Assembly (NCBI GenBank): GCA_016218815.1
Contig: JACRCX010000080.1
Location: 62,001-126,000 of the forward strand
Direction of reading: 5' to 3'
Length of the DNA: 64,000 nt
Origin: Deltaproteobacteria bacterium
GTDB taxonomy: Bacteria; Myxococcota_A; Polyangia; DRWM01; JAAZOP01
Part shown: positions 47,687-56,192 of the stretch, in pieces
How positions within the stretch are numbered: position 1 is the first letter of the stretch
Layout of the letters: each line of letters begins with the position of its first letter
Notes under the pieces: generated by a model
What the model saw: the letters and a program-made list of their open reading frames with translations, nothing else
Told to the model about the DNA's origin: nothing
Database searches by the model: none
Position numbers and translations under genes: made by a program

Positions 47687-50365
47687 CTACGCCCGCTCCA
47701 CCCGCGCGGCGCAGACCTTGTACTCGGGAATCTTCGCGATCGGATCGTAGGCCGGGTTGGTGAGCACGTTCGCCGCGGCCTCCGCGAAGTGGAAGGGCAT
47801 GAAGAGCGTGCCGCGGTCGACACGGTCGTTGAGGCGCACGCGGGCCTTGACCGCGCCGCGTCGCGTCACCACGCGCACGTACCCGCCCTTGGCGACCTTC
47901 AGCTTCGCCGCGTCCCGCCCGTTCAGCTCGACGAAGCCTTCGGGCTCGAGTTCGTGCAACGCCTTGGACCGTCGCGTCATCGTGCCGGTGTGGTAGTGCT
48001 CCAGCATCCGACCCGTGGTGAGCACGAAGGGGAACTCCTGGTCGGGCTCCTCGGCCGCCGGCTTGTACTCGATCGGCGCGAACTGGCCGAGGCCGCGCGT
48101 GAACTTCTGCGTGTGCAGGATCGGCGTCCCGGGATGGTCCTCCGCCGGGCACGGCCAGCAAAGCGCCGCGGAGCCCTCCAGCCGCGACCACGCGATGCCC
48201 GCCATCGAGGGCGTGAGCCCGCGCATCTCGTCCCACACCGCCTGCGCCGACTCGAAGCGCATCGGCCGCCCCAGCCGCGCCGAGACCTCGCACACGATCT
48301 GCCAGTCGCGCCGCGGTCCCGCCGCGCCGGTCCATTCCGCCCCGGGGGGCGCCACGAACGGCTGCGTGAGCTGCACGCGCCGCTCGGTGTTGGTGTAGGT
48401 CCCGTCCCGTTCGGGGAACGCCAGTGCCGGCAGGACGACGTGCGCGAGCTTGGCCGTCTCGGTGAGGAAGATGTCCTGCACGATCAGGAACTCCAGCTTC
48501 CGCAGCGCCGCCTCGACGTGCGTCACGTCGGGGTCCGAGAGCATCGGGTTCTCGCCCATGATGTAGACGGCCTTGATCCTCCCCTCGAGCGCCGCGGGGA
48601 AGACCTCGGACACCGTGAGACCCGGCTTGGGCGGCAGCTTCACGCCCCAGGCCGCCTCGAACTTCGCCCGCGCCTTCTCGTCGGCCACCTGCTGGTATCC
48701 GGGGAAGACGTTGGGAAGCGCACCCATGTCGCACGAGCCTTGGACGTTGTTCTGCCCGCGCAGCGGGTTGACGCCGGTGCCGGGCCGGCCGATGTGGCCG
48801 GTGAGCATCGCGAGGTTGGCCAGCGAGCGCACGTTGTCCACGCCGGTCGTGTGCTGCGTGATGCCCATCGAGTACACGATGGACGCCGCGTCGGCGCCGC
48901 CGTACATCCGCGCCGCGGCGACGATGTCGTCCGCCGGGACTCCCGTGATCTTCTCCACGCGATCGGGCGGGTACCGCCGTGCGACCTCCGCGAACGCCTC
49001 GAAGCCCTCGGTCCGCTCGGCGATGAAGGCCGGCTTGTGGAGGTTCTCCTGGAGGATCACGTTGGCCAGGCCGTTGATCCACGCGACGTCCGTGCCCGGA
49101 CGCTGCCGGCACCACAGCGTCGCCTGCCGCGTGAGCGGGATCTTTCGCGGATCGAACACGATGAGGTTCGTGCCGCGGGCGACCGCCTCGCGGATCTTGA
49201 ACCCGAACACGGGGTGGTTCTCGGTGGTGTTCGTGCCGGTGATGAGGATCGTGTCGGCGAGCAGCAGGTCGTCGGCGGGGTTGGTCATGGCGCCCGAGCC
49301 GAACGAGAGGGCGAGGCCGGCGACGGTCGAGGCGTGGCACAGCCGCGCGCAGTGGTCGACGTTGTTGGTGCCCATCGTGGCGCGCACGAACTGCTGGAAG
49401 ACGTAGTTGTCCTCGTTGGGCACCTTCGCCGACGACAGCCCGGCGAAGACCTCGCCGCGACGCTTGTCCAGTCCCGCGGCGACGGCCCCGAACGCCTCCT
49501 CCCACGTCGCTTCGCGCAGCCGGTCGCCCTCGCGGACCATCGGGCGCGTCAGCCGCTCGCGATGGCCCACGAACTCGAAGGAGCCGAAGCGTCCCTTGAC
49601 GCACAGCCGGCCGCGGTTCGCCGGGCCCGAGCGATCCCCGCGGGCGCCGACGATGCGGTTGCCCTTCACGCCGAACTGGATGCGGCACCCGACGCCGCAG
49701 TAGGGGCAGATCGACGACCCCTCGCGCGCCGGTACCTCGGACTGCCGGGGCGAGAGCGCGCCGGTCGGGCAGCGGACCACGCACTCCCCGCACGACTCGC
49801 AAATCGACGCCCGCAGCTCGCCGCCTCCGAACGGCTCGATCCGCGTCTTGAACCCGCGGCCGTAGAGGTCGATGGCGCCGCAGCCGTTGATCTCCGCGCA
49901 GGCCCGCACGCACTTCCCGCAGAAGACGCACTTGGTATAGTCGATGGCGAAACAGGGGTTCGAGTCGTCCGGCGCCGTCTCGCGGTGCAGCGGCCGCAGC
50001 AGCCGCTCGCGGATCCCCAGGTACTCCGCCGCCTCGTGCAGTCCGCACACGCTGCTCTTGGCGCAGACGACGCAGTCGCCGGGATGGTCGGAGAGGAGGA
50101 GCTGCAGGGTCATCGTGCGCACCGAACGCAGCTCGTCGTCGTCCGTGGTGATCTTCATGCCGTCGGCGACCCGGGTCGTGCACGAGGTCGGCAGGCCGCG
50201 GAGGCCTTCGATCTTCACGATGCACAGTCGGCACGCGCCGTAGGGCTCGAGATCCTCGTCGGCGCACAGGGTCGGGATGTAGACGCCGGCCTCGCGGCAG
50301 GCCTCCAGGACGGTCCCTGCCTTCTCCACCGTCACCGGGCGGCCATCGATCGTGAGCTTTTTCAT
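47687..50365 (-). CDS. NAD-linked formate dehydrogenase catalytic subunit (Cys form)
   Basis: This 892-residue cytoplasmic molybdo/tungsto-enzyme has N-terminal NuoG-like clusters: 2Fe-2S (C34, C45, C48, C62), a His-Cys 4Fe-4S (H94, C98, C101, C107) and two 4Fe-4S sets (C146-C156, C189-C199). The catalytic domain has a 4Fe-4S (C220, C223, C227, C255) and the active-site Cys343 in DHCARLCHAS, encoded by TGC and so not selenocysteine. K314 is the expected conserved Lys. It would oxidise formate or reduce CO2. The ATG overlaps the next-upstream gene's stop (ATGA). Confidence 0.92.
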   Translation of the reverse strand: MKKLTIDGRPVTVEKAGTVLEACREAGVYIPTLCADEDLEPYGACRLCIVKIEGLRGLPTSCTTRVADGMKITTDDDELRSVRTMTLQLLLSDHPGDCVVCAKSSVCGLHEAAEYLGIRERLLRPLHRETAPDDSNPCFAIDYTKCVFCGKCVRACAEINGCGAIDLYGRGFKTRIEPFGGGELRASICESCGECVVRCPTGALSPRQSEVPAREGSSICPYCGVGCRIQFGVKGNRIVGARGDRSGPANRGRLCVKGRFGSFEFVGHRERLTRPMVREGDRLREATWEEAFGAVAAGLDKRRGEVFAGLSSAKVPNEDNYVFQQFVRATMGTNNVDHCARLCHASTVAGLALSFGSGAMTNPADDLLLADTILITGTNTTENHPVFGFKIREAVARGTNLIVFDPRKIPLTRQATLWCRQRPGTDVAWINGLANVILQENLHKPAFIAERTEGFEAFAEVARRYPPDRVEKITGVPADDIVAAARMYGGADAASIVYSMGITQHTTGVDNVRSLANLAMLTGHIGRPGTGVNPLRGQNNVQGSCDMGALPNVFPGYQQVADEKARAKFEAAWGVKLPPKPGLTVSEVFPAALEGRIKAVYIMGENPMLSDPDVTHVEAALRKLEFLIVQDIFLTETAKLAHVVLPALAFPERDGTYTNTERRVQLTQPFVAPPGAEWTGAAGPRRDWQIVCEVSARLGRPMRFESAQAVWDEMRGLTPSMAGIAWSRLEGSAALCWPCPAEDHPGTPILHTQKFTRGLGQFAPIEYKPAAEEPDQEFPFVLTTGRMLEHYHTGTMTRRSKALHELEPEGFVELNGRDAAKLKVAKGGYVRVVTRRGAVKARVRLNDRVDRGTLFMPFHFAEAAANVLTNPAYDPIAKIPEYKVCAARVERA

Positions 50366-53300
50366 GGCGCCCTCCTCTCGCCTTCGGCGGCCGTAGCTCC
50401 CCCTGGCTCCGGGCACTCCTTCCCGTAGTCGCAGCGCAGGCAGCGCCGCGCCTCGCGTTTCACCGCGGCCGCGCCGAGCGTCCGCTCCACCTCCGTGAAA
50501 CCCTGAGCCCGCTTCTGGGGATCGGCCTTCGGCGCGGGGGCCCGTTTGTCCTTGACCGGCGGCGCGTCGGGATCGAACTTCGTGTCGAGCGTTCGCTTCG
50601 CCCGCCACGGGAAGCGCACGACCGAGGCCGGGTTGAGGTAGCGCTCCATCGCCTCCGCCGCCCGGCGACCCTGGCCGATGGCTTCGACGACGGTGGCGGG
50701 GCCGAGCACCGCGTCGCCGCCGGCGAAGACACCGTCCTGATCCGTGGACAGCGACCAGCGGTCCGCGACCAACGTGCCGTTCTTGCGCGCCGCCGGCCCC
50801 TCGGCCGGAAGCGCGGGACGCTGCCCGACCGCCCGCAGGAGCAGCCGGCACGGCAGCTCGAATTCCTCGCCCGCCGCCGGCACCGGACGCCGCCGGCCGG
50901 ACTCGTCGTAGGGCCCGAGCGTCATGCGCTGCAGGCGCAAGGCCCGGGCCCGCTTCGCGCCGTCGCCGCCGTCGGCCAGCAGTTCCGTGGGTGCGGCGAG
51001 GAACACGAGTTGGACGCCTTCCTCCTCCGCCTCGGCGATCTCCTCCGGCTGCGCCGGCATCTCGGCCCGCGTGCGCCGGTAGGCGATGGTCACGCTCGCG
51101 GCCCCAAGCCGCAGGGCCGTGCGCGCGGCGTCGATGGCGGTGTTTCCGCCGCCGACGACCACGACGTCGCCGGCGACCGTGGCGACCTTCCCCTCGGCCG
51201 CACGGCGCAGGAACTCGATGCCCGAGCGCACCCCTGCGGCGTCCTCGCCGGGGATGCGGAGCGGGAGGTCGTCCCAGGCGCCGACCGAGAGGAACACCGC
51301 GTCGTGCTTCTTGCGCAGGGCCGCGACGCTGCGGGTTCCGCCGAGCTTCCAGCCCGTGCGGATCGCCACGCCCAGCTTCTCGATGCGCCGGATGTCGCGC
51401 TCCAGCTCCTTGCGCCCCAGCCGGTACTCGGGGATGCCCCAGCGCATCATCCCGCCGGGCTCCTTCGTCGCTTCGTAGACGGAGACCTCGTGGCCCAAGC
51501 GGCGCAGGAAGAAGGCGGCGGTGAGCCCCGCCGGCCCCGCGCCTACGACGCCCACGCTCTTGCGCTCGGCCGCCGCACGGTCCATCACGGCCAGCTTCGG
51601 CTCGCGCGCGTGTTCGGCCATGAAGCGCTTCACGGCGCGGATCGAAACCGGCTCGCCGTCGAACGTCGTCCGTCGACAGCGGGTTTCGCAGAACGCAGGG
51701 CAGACGCGGCCGCAGACCGACGGGAACGGGTTGCGATCCAGGTGCACCGCCAGTGCCTCGGCCGTCCGCCCTTCCGCCACGAGCGAAACGTAGGCCGGCA
51801 CGTCGACCTCCGCCGGGCAGCGGTTGACGCACGGCGCCAGGGTGAGGTCGGCGCACACGCCGGCGGAGCAGCGCTTCTCGCGCGCGTGCTGCAGGTACTC
51901 CTCCTCGAAGTAGCGCAGCGTCGTCAGCACGGGGTTCGGCGCCGTCTGTCCCAGGCCGCACAGCGACGCCTTCTTGACGCCGTCGGCGACCTGCCGCAGG
52001 AGCGCCACGTCCTCGTCCGTCGCCCGGCCCGCACAGACGTCCTCCAGCATCATGCGGAGCTGCCGCGTTCCCAGGCGGCACGGCACGCACTTCCCGCACG
52101 ACTCGCTCTCCGTGAACTGGAGGAAGTAGCGCGCCACGTCGACCGGGCAGGTGACCTCGTCCATCACCACCAGGCCGCCGGAGCCCATGATCGAACCGGC
52201 CTCGGCCAGACGCTCGTAGTCCACCGGCAGGTCCATCCGCTCGGCCGGGATGCAGCCGCCCGACGGGCCACCCGTCTGGACCGCCTTGAGGCGGAGGTCG
52301 TCGATCAGGCCGCCGCCGACGTCGTAGACGATCTCGCGCAGCGGCATGCCCATCGGGACCTCGATCAGGCCCGTGCGCCGCACCTTGCCCGTGAGCGCGA
52401 AGGTCTTGGTGCCGCGGCTTTGGGGCGTGCCGAACTTCGCGAACCATGCGGAACCCTCGCGCAGGATCGTCGAGACGTTGGCCAGCGTCTCCACGTTGTT
52501 GATGTTCGTAGGCTTGCCGAACAGCCCGCGCTCCGCCGGGAACGGCGGTCGCGCCCGCGGCATGCCGCGCCTGCCCTCGATGGAGGCGATGAGGGCGGTC
52601 TCCTCGCCGCACACGAACGCCCCGGCCCCCTCCTTGATGTGCAGATGGAGGCCGAAGTCGGTGCCGAGGATCCGGTCGCCCAGGAGCCCCGCCGCCTCGG
52701 CATCGGCGATCGCCTTGTTCAGGCGCCGGATTGCGAGCGGGTACTCCGCCCGGCAGTAGATGTAACCCTCCGAGGCGCCGATGCCGTAGGCGGCGATGAC
52801 CATCCCCTCCAGCACCGAATGGGGGTCGCCCTCGAGCACCGAGCGGTTCATGAACGCGCCGGGGTCACCCTCGTCGGCGTTGCAGATGAGGTAGCGCCGG
52901 TCGGCCTTCTGCGCCCGGCACAGCTCCCACTTGCGTCCGGTGGGGAAGCCGCCGCCTCCGCGCCCGCGCAGCCCCGACGCCTTGATCTCCTCGATCACCG
53001 CCTCGGGCGTGGTCGCCAGCGCCTTTTCCAGTCCGGCGTAGCCGCCGCGGGCGACGTAGTGGTCCAGCCGATCGGGGTCGATGACGCCGCAGTTGCGCAG
53101 CACGACGCGCACCTGTGGCTTCGTCATCGGTAGCTGCCAGAAGTCGGGGACGCCGACGGCGTCGCCGGGGCCGAGCGAGCCGAGGGCGAGGTCGGCGCGG
53201 GCGTTGCCGCCGCGGACGTGGTCGTGGACGATGGCGCGCAGCTTGCGGCGGTCGACCTCGGCGTAGCTGACGCGGGGACCGCCGGGCAGGCGGACATCGA

Positions 53301-53520
53301 CCAGCGGCTCGAGATAGCACAGGCCGATGCAGCCGGTGTGCCGCACGTCGGCGCGCACGCGCGCGCTCTTCAGCTCCTCGCGCAGCCCGTCGAGGATCTC
53401 GCCCGCGCCCGCGGCCAGGCCGCAGGTGGCGGTCCCGACGACGATCAGGGGGCGCTCGAGCTGCTCTTCCTCCCGGCGCCAGGTTTCGACGGCGGATTTT
53501 CGCAAGTCGACGAGGGTCAT
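50362..53520 (-). CDS. NuoF-GltD fusion, diaphorase/flavoprotein subunit of the formate dehydrogenase
   Basis: This 1052-residue protein joins three parts. A thioredoxin-like N-terminus has only three of four expected 2Fe-2S cysteines (C33, C64, C68). A NuoF domain follows with FMN loop GRGGGGFPTG (186-195) and 4Fe-4S ligands C475, C478, C481 and C521. A GltD-like FAD/NAD(P) module has C564, C568, C603, C607, C611 and C615, the FAD site GVVGAGPAGL (657-666) and a second nucleotide site VVVVGGGNTAIDAAR. HydB-like proteins fused to NfnB/GltD modules are known from the Sporomusa-type transhydrogenase; bifurcation is therefore possible. It overlaps nuoE by ATGA. Confidence 0.9.
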   Translation of the reverse strand: MTLVDLRKSAVETWRREEEQLERPLIVVGTATCGLAAGAGEILDGLREELKSARVRADVRHTGCIGLCYLEPLVDVRLPGGPRVSYAEVDRRKLRAIVHDHVRGGNARADLALGSLGPGDAVGVPDFWQLPMTKPQVRVVLRNCGVIDPDRLDHYVARGGYAGLEKALATTPEAVIEEIKASGLRGRGGGGFPTGRKWELCRAQKADRRYLICNADEGDPGAFMNRSVLEGDPHSVLEGMVIAAYGIGASEGYIYCRAEYPLAIRRLNKAIADAEAAGLLGDRILGTDFGLHLHIKEGAGAFVCGEETALIASIEGRRGMPRARPPFPAERGLFGKPTNINNVETLANVSTILREGSAWFAKFGTPQSRGTKTFALTGKVRRTGLIEVPMGMPLREIVYDVGGGLIDDLRLKAVQTGGPSGGCIPAERMDLPVDYERLAEAGSIMGSGGLVVMDEVTCPVDVARYFLQFTESESCGKCVPCRLGTRQLRMMLEDVCAGRATDEDVALLRQVADGVKKASLCGLGQTAPNPVLTTLRYFEEEYLQHAREKRCSAGVCADLTLAPCVNRCPAEVDVPAYVSLVAEGRTAEALAVHLDRNPFPSVCGRVCPAFCETRCRRTTFDGEPVSIRAVKRFMAEHAREPKLAVMDRAAAERKSVGVVGAGPAGLTAAFFLRRLGHEVSVYEATKEPGGMMRWGIPEYRLGRKELERDIRRIEKLGVAIRTGWKLGGTRSVAALRKKHDAVFLSVGAWDDLPLRIPGEDAAGVRSGIEFLRRAAEGKVATVAGDVVVVGGGNTAIDAARTALRLGAASVTIAYRRTRAEMPAQPEEIAEAEEEGVQLVFLAAPTELLADGGDGAKRARALRLQRMTLGPYDESGRRRPVPAAGEEFELPCRLLLRAVGQRPALPAEGPAARKNGTLVADRWSLSTDQDGVFAGGDAVLGPATVVEAIGQGRRAAEAMERYLNPASVVRFPWRAKRTLDTKFDPDAPPVKDKRAPAPKADPQKRAQGFTEVERTLGAAAVKREARRCLRCDYGKECPEPGGATAAEGERRAP

Positions 53521-54125
53521 CGCGCGCCTCCTCGCCCGGTCCGGGCGCGGCGGGCCACACCCGCCGCGGCCGACCGCCTGCCGGAGGAAGCGCGGCCGCG
53601 GCCCGACTTCGCCGCGCTCCCCTTGTCCTCCTTGCGGACGCGTTGCAGCGTGCGGAACGCGGTGGTCGGCGTCTGGCGGCCGTAGACCTTGCCGTCCACG
53701 ACCATGACCGGGGCGAGCGCGCACGAGCCGAAGCACGCGACGGTCTCCATGGTGAACGTCCCGTCGGCCGTCGTTTCCTGGGGCTTGACCTTGAGCAGCG
53801 CGGACAGCTCGTCCAGGAGCTTGCCGCTGCCGCGCACGTGGCAGGCAGTGCCGCGGCAGACGGTCACGGTGTGCCGCCCCGGAGGCGAGAAGCGGAACTG
53901 GGCGTAGAAAGTCGCAATGCCCTGGACGATCGCGGAGGGCAGACGCAAGGCCCGCGCGATGCCGTCGATCGTTTCGCGCGGGACGTATCCGAATTCGGCC
54001 TGCGCGGCCTGCAGCAGCGGGATTACGGCGTCACGACCGCGCTTCTTCGCCCGCCCGGAGCCCAGCACCGCCTTGTCGATCCATGATCGAACCCGCTCCA
54101 CCGTCGCCTCCCGGCTCGTTGGCAT
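53517..54125 (-). CDS. NuoE-like 2Fe-2S subunit
   Basis: This 202-residue protein of the 24-kDa family binds one 2Fe-2S through CRGTAC (C-x4-C) and CFGSC (C-x3-C). The helical N-terminus with PLLQAAQAEFGYVP matches the family. The C-terminal 35 residues are Arg/Ser/Gly-rich and unlike the family. It starts after GGAGGAG, so it is probably the first gene of the formate dehydrogenase operon. It should hand electrons between the NuoF-like and catalytic subunits. Confidence 0.92.
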   Translation of the reverse strand: MPTSREATVERVRSWIDKAVLGSGRAKKRGRDAVIPLLQAAQAEFGYVPRETIDGIARALRLPSAIVQGIATFYAQFRFSPPGRHTVTVCRGTACHVRGSGKLLDELSALLKVKPQETTADGTFTMETVACFGSCALAPVMVVDGKVYGRQTPTTAFRTLQRVRKEDKGSAAKSGRGRASSGRRSAAAGVARRARTGRGGAR

Positions 54126-54234
54126 GCTCCTCCTCCTCTGCGACCCGCCCACCGGACGAACCCCCGCCGACCGCAGCGCGCCGTTTCTACTCCTGCCCGG
54201 GTCGTGCGGCAAGGGGAGGGCGAGCGGTCCTGGG

Positions 54235-54266
54235 CGAGCGGACGAGCGGTCGAGCGGTCGAGCGGA
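54235..54266. repeat. Four-copy CGAGCGGW 8-bp tandem array
   Basis: CGAGCGGA-CGAGCGGT-CGAGCGGT-CGAGCGGA runs without a gap at 54235-54266, with one more copy at 54221-54228. The same 8-mer occurs in inverted orientation at 17834-17867. It lies between the histidine kinase stop and the NuoE start. Confidence 0.85.
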
Positions 54267-54273
54267 CGGGGGG

Positions 54274-56082
54274 TCAGCGGCCCGCGACGGGGGGGAGCGG
54301 GGGCACGGAGGCGCGCGGCGGCGTCTGGGCCGCAGGAAGCACGACGTGGAACGCGCTGCCGCCGCCCGGCGCGTCGTCGACCCAGATCGCGCCGCCGTGG
54401 GCCCGCACCGCGGCGCGGCAGAAGGCGAGTCCCAGCCCCGTCGAATAGCGGCGACCCGCCCGGCGCGACTCGACCACCGCGAATTTCTCGAAGATCCGCT
54501 CGCGCTCCTCGCCCGGAATCCCCGGCCCGGTGTCGCGCACGACGAAGGACAATCCCTGCACCGCACCGCCGGGACAGAGTGCGAGCTGCCCGGGCTCCGC
54601 GGGGCCCAACTCGACCTGCACCCGCCCTCCCGGCGGCGTGAATTTGAGCGCGTTGGCCACCAGGTTCTCCAGCACGCGGGTCACCAGATCGACGTCGAGC
54701 TCGGCCGCCGGGAGGTTCTCCCCGATCGACGCGCCGAGCGCGATCTGGCGCGCGTCCGCGACAACCGAGAGCCGCTCGACGACGGCCCGCACGGGATCGC
54801 CCGCGGCGCAACGCTCGATCCTCGGGCGAAGCTCCCCGGCCTCGAGCTTCTGCAGGTCGAGCAGCCCGCCGATGAGCAGCATCATCTCCTCGCAGCCGCT
54901 GCGCGCCTGCGCGAAGTAGCGCTCGATGGGCGAGGCCGGGACCGACGGGCGCCCGTCGACCGCGGGGAGAGGCTCGGGCGAGGGGACGTGGCGTCTCATC
55001 CAGGCGGCCAGCAGGTCGACGGAGGAGCGGACGACGGTGAGCGGCGTGCGCAGATCGTGGACCAGCATCCCCGTCAGGTCCTCGCGCAGCCGCTCGATGC
55101 GGTCGCGGTTGCGCGCGTTCTCGATCGCTTGCGACACGTGGTCCCCCAGGGCCTCGAGCAGGAGTCGGTCGTGGTCGTCGAACTTGCCGATCTCGGTGCT
55201 CTCGGCGTCGAGGAAGCCGAACGGCCGGCCGCCGCTGAGCAGCGGCACGCACATCTCGCACTGGATGTGCGGGGCCGCGGGCGCGTAGTTGTCCCACTCG
55301 CGCACGTCGGGCACCAGCAGGCTCGTCCCCGTGCGCACCACCTCGCCCGTGATCCCGTGCCCCAGGGGCAGCGCGTGCCCGGGGACGACGGCGAGCGGGA
55401 CGCGGGTGCTGACGGCGCACAGCGTCACCTCCTGGCGCGCGTCATCGACCAGGCCGACCGCGACCATGTCGTAGCCGAGCTGCTCGCGGATCGCGTCGAC
55501 GGCCCGCCGCAGCAGGTCGTCCAGGTCCACGCTGGACGTGAGGATGCGGCTGACGCGGTTGACCAGCGCGAGCTGGTTGGAGCGGTGCCGTTCCTCGCGG
55601 ATGAGCCGAGCGTTCTGGATGGCGAGCGCGACCGGGGCCGCGACGGACTCCAGGCGAGCGACCATTTCGGGGGGGAACCGGCCCGGCGTGCGGCTCTCGA
55701 CGTCGAGCACGGCGATGACCTTGCCGCCGACCTTGAGCGGCACCGCGACCTCGGAGCGCACGCCCGGCAGGAGCTCGACGTAGTCGGGGCACGTGCGGAC
55801 GTCGTCGACGACGCGCGGCAGGCCGGAGAGGGCCGCCGAGCCGACGATGCCGGTGGACAGCGGCTGGTGCGGCGGGACGGGGACCGGGGTGCCGTCGGAC
55901 AGGGCCGACCAGCCGCGGAGCAGCTCGCGGCGGCGGGAATCGATCAGGGCGATGCCGGCCATGCACGCGCCGGTCTCCGCGAGCAGCCGGCGCACGACCG
56001 CCTCGGCCACGGCGTCGACGTCGCCGGAATGGCTGGCCAGGAGGCCGATTTCCAGGATGTCCTGCGCGAAGGGCTCGGTCAT
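54274..56082 (-). CDS. GAF-GAF sensor histidine kinase
   Basis: This 602-residue soluble kinase has two GAF domains (about 15-160 and 185-335), a dimerisation domain with the phospho-acceptor His in LVHDLRTPLTV, and an ATPase domain (N box NLVANALKF, DTGPGIP, GLGLAFCR). It has no membrane helix, so it senses an intracellular signal through the GAF domains. There is no adjacent response regulator; the receiver-b5 protein at 32268 is one candidate partner, without evidence. It lies between the NuoE gene and the CoA-transferase gene, and may be regulated alone. Confidence 0.93.
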   Translation of the reverse strand: MTEPFAQDILEIGLLASHSGDVDAVAEAVVRRLLAETGACMAGIALIDSRRRELLRGWSALSDGTPVPVPPHQPLSTGIVGSAALSGLPRVVDDVRTCPDYVELLPGVRSEVAVPLKVGGKVIAVLDVESRTPGRFPPEMVARLESVAAPVALAIQNARLIREERHRSNQLALVNRVSRILTSSVDLDDLLRRAVDAIREQLGYDMVAVGLVDDARQEVTLCAVSTRVPLAVVPGHALPLGHGITGEVVRTGTSLLVPDVREWDNYAPAAPHIQCEMCVPLLSGGRPFGFLDAESTEIGKFDDHDRLLLEALGDHVSQAIENARNRDRIERLREDLTGMLVHDLRTPLTVVRSSVDLLAAWMRRHVPSPEPLPAVDGRPSVPASPIERYFAQARSGCEEMMLLIGGLLDLQKLEAGELRPRIERCAAGDPVRAVVERLSVVADARQIALGASIGENLPAAELDVDLVTRVLENLVANALKFTPPGGRVQVELGPAEPGQLALCPGGAVQGLSFVVRDTGPGIPGEERERIFEKFAVVESRRAGRRYSTGLGLAFCRAAVRAHGGAIWVDDAPGGGSAFHVVLPAAQTPPRASVPPLPPVAGR

Positions 56083-56102
56083 CGGGGCAAAGCATATCAG
56101 AA

Positions 56103-56158
56103 CCGCGCCCTTCAGGGCGCGGCTCCGTACGGCGGAAGCCGCGGGCTGAAGCCCGCGG
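56103..56158. repeat. Pair of GC-rich hairpins
   Basis: CCGCGCCC-TTCA-GGGCGCGG (56103-56122) and CCGCGGGC-TGAA-GCCCGCGG (56139-56158) are perfect 8-bp stems with four-base loops. They lie between the CoA-transferase stop and the kinase start on the same strand. The form is that of dispersed palindromic repeats and could also terminate or stabilise transcripts. Confidence 0.75.
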
Positions 56159-56192
56159 TTCGGTCAGGGAGGTCGAATGTCCGTTGCAGAGA

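Noticed and set aside
49332..49346. Selenocysteine in the formate dehydrogenase active site
   Set aside because: The codon is TGC (Cys343), not TGA.
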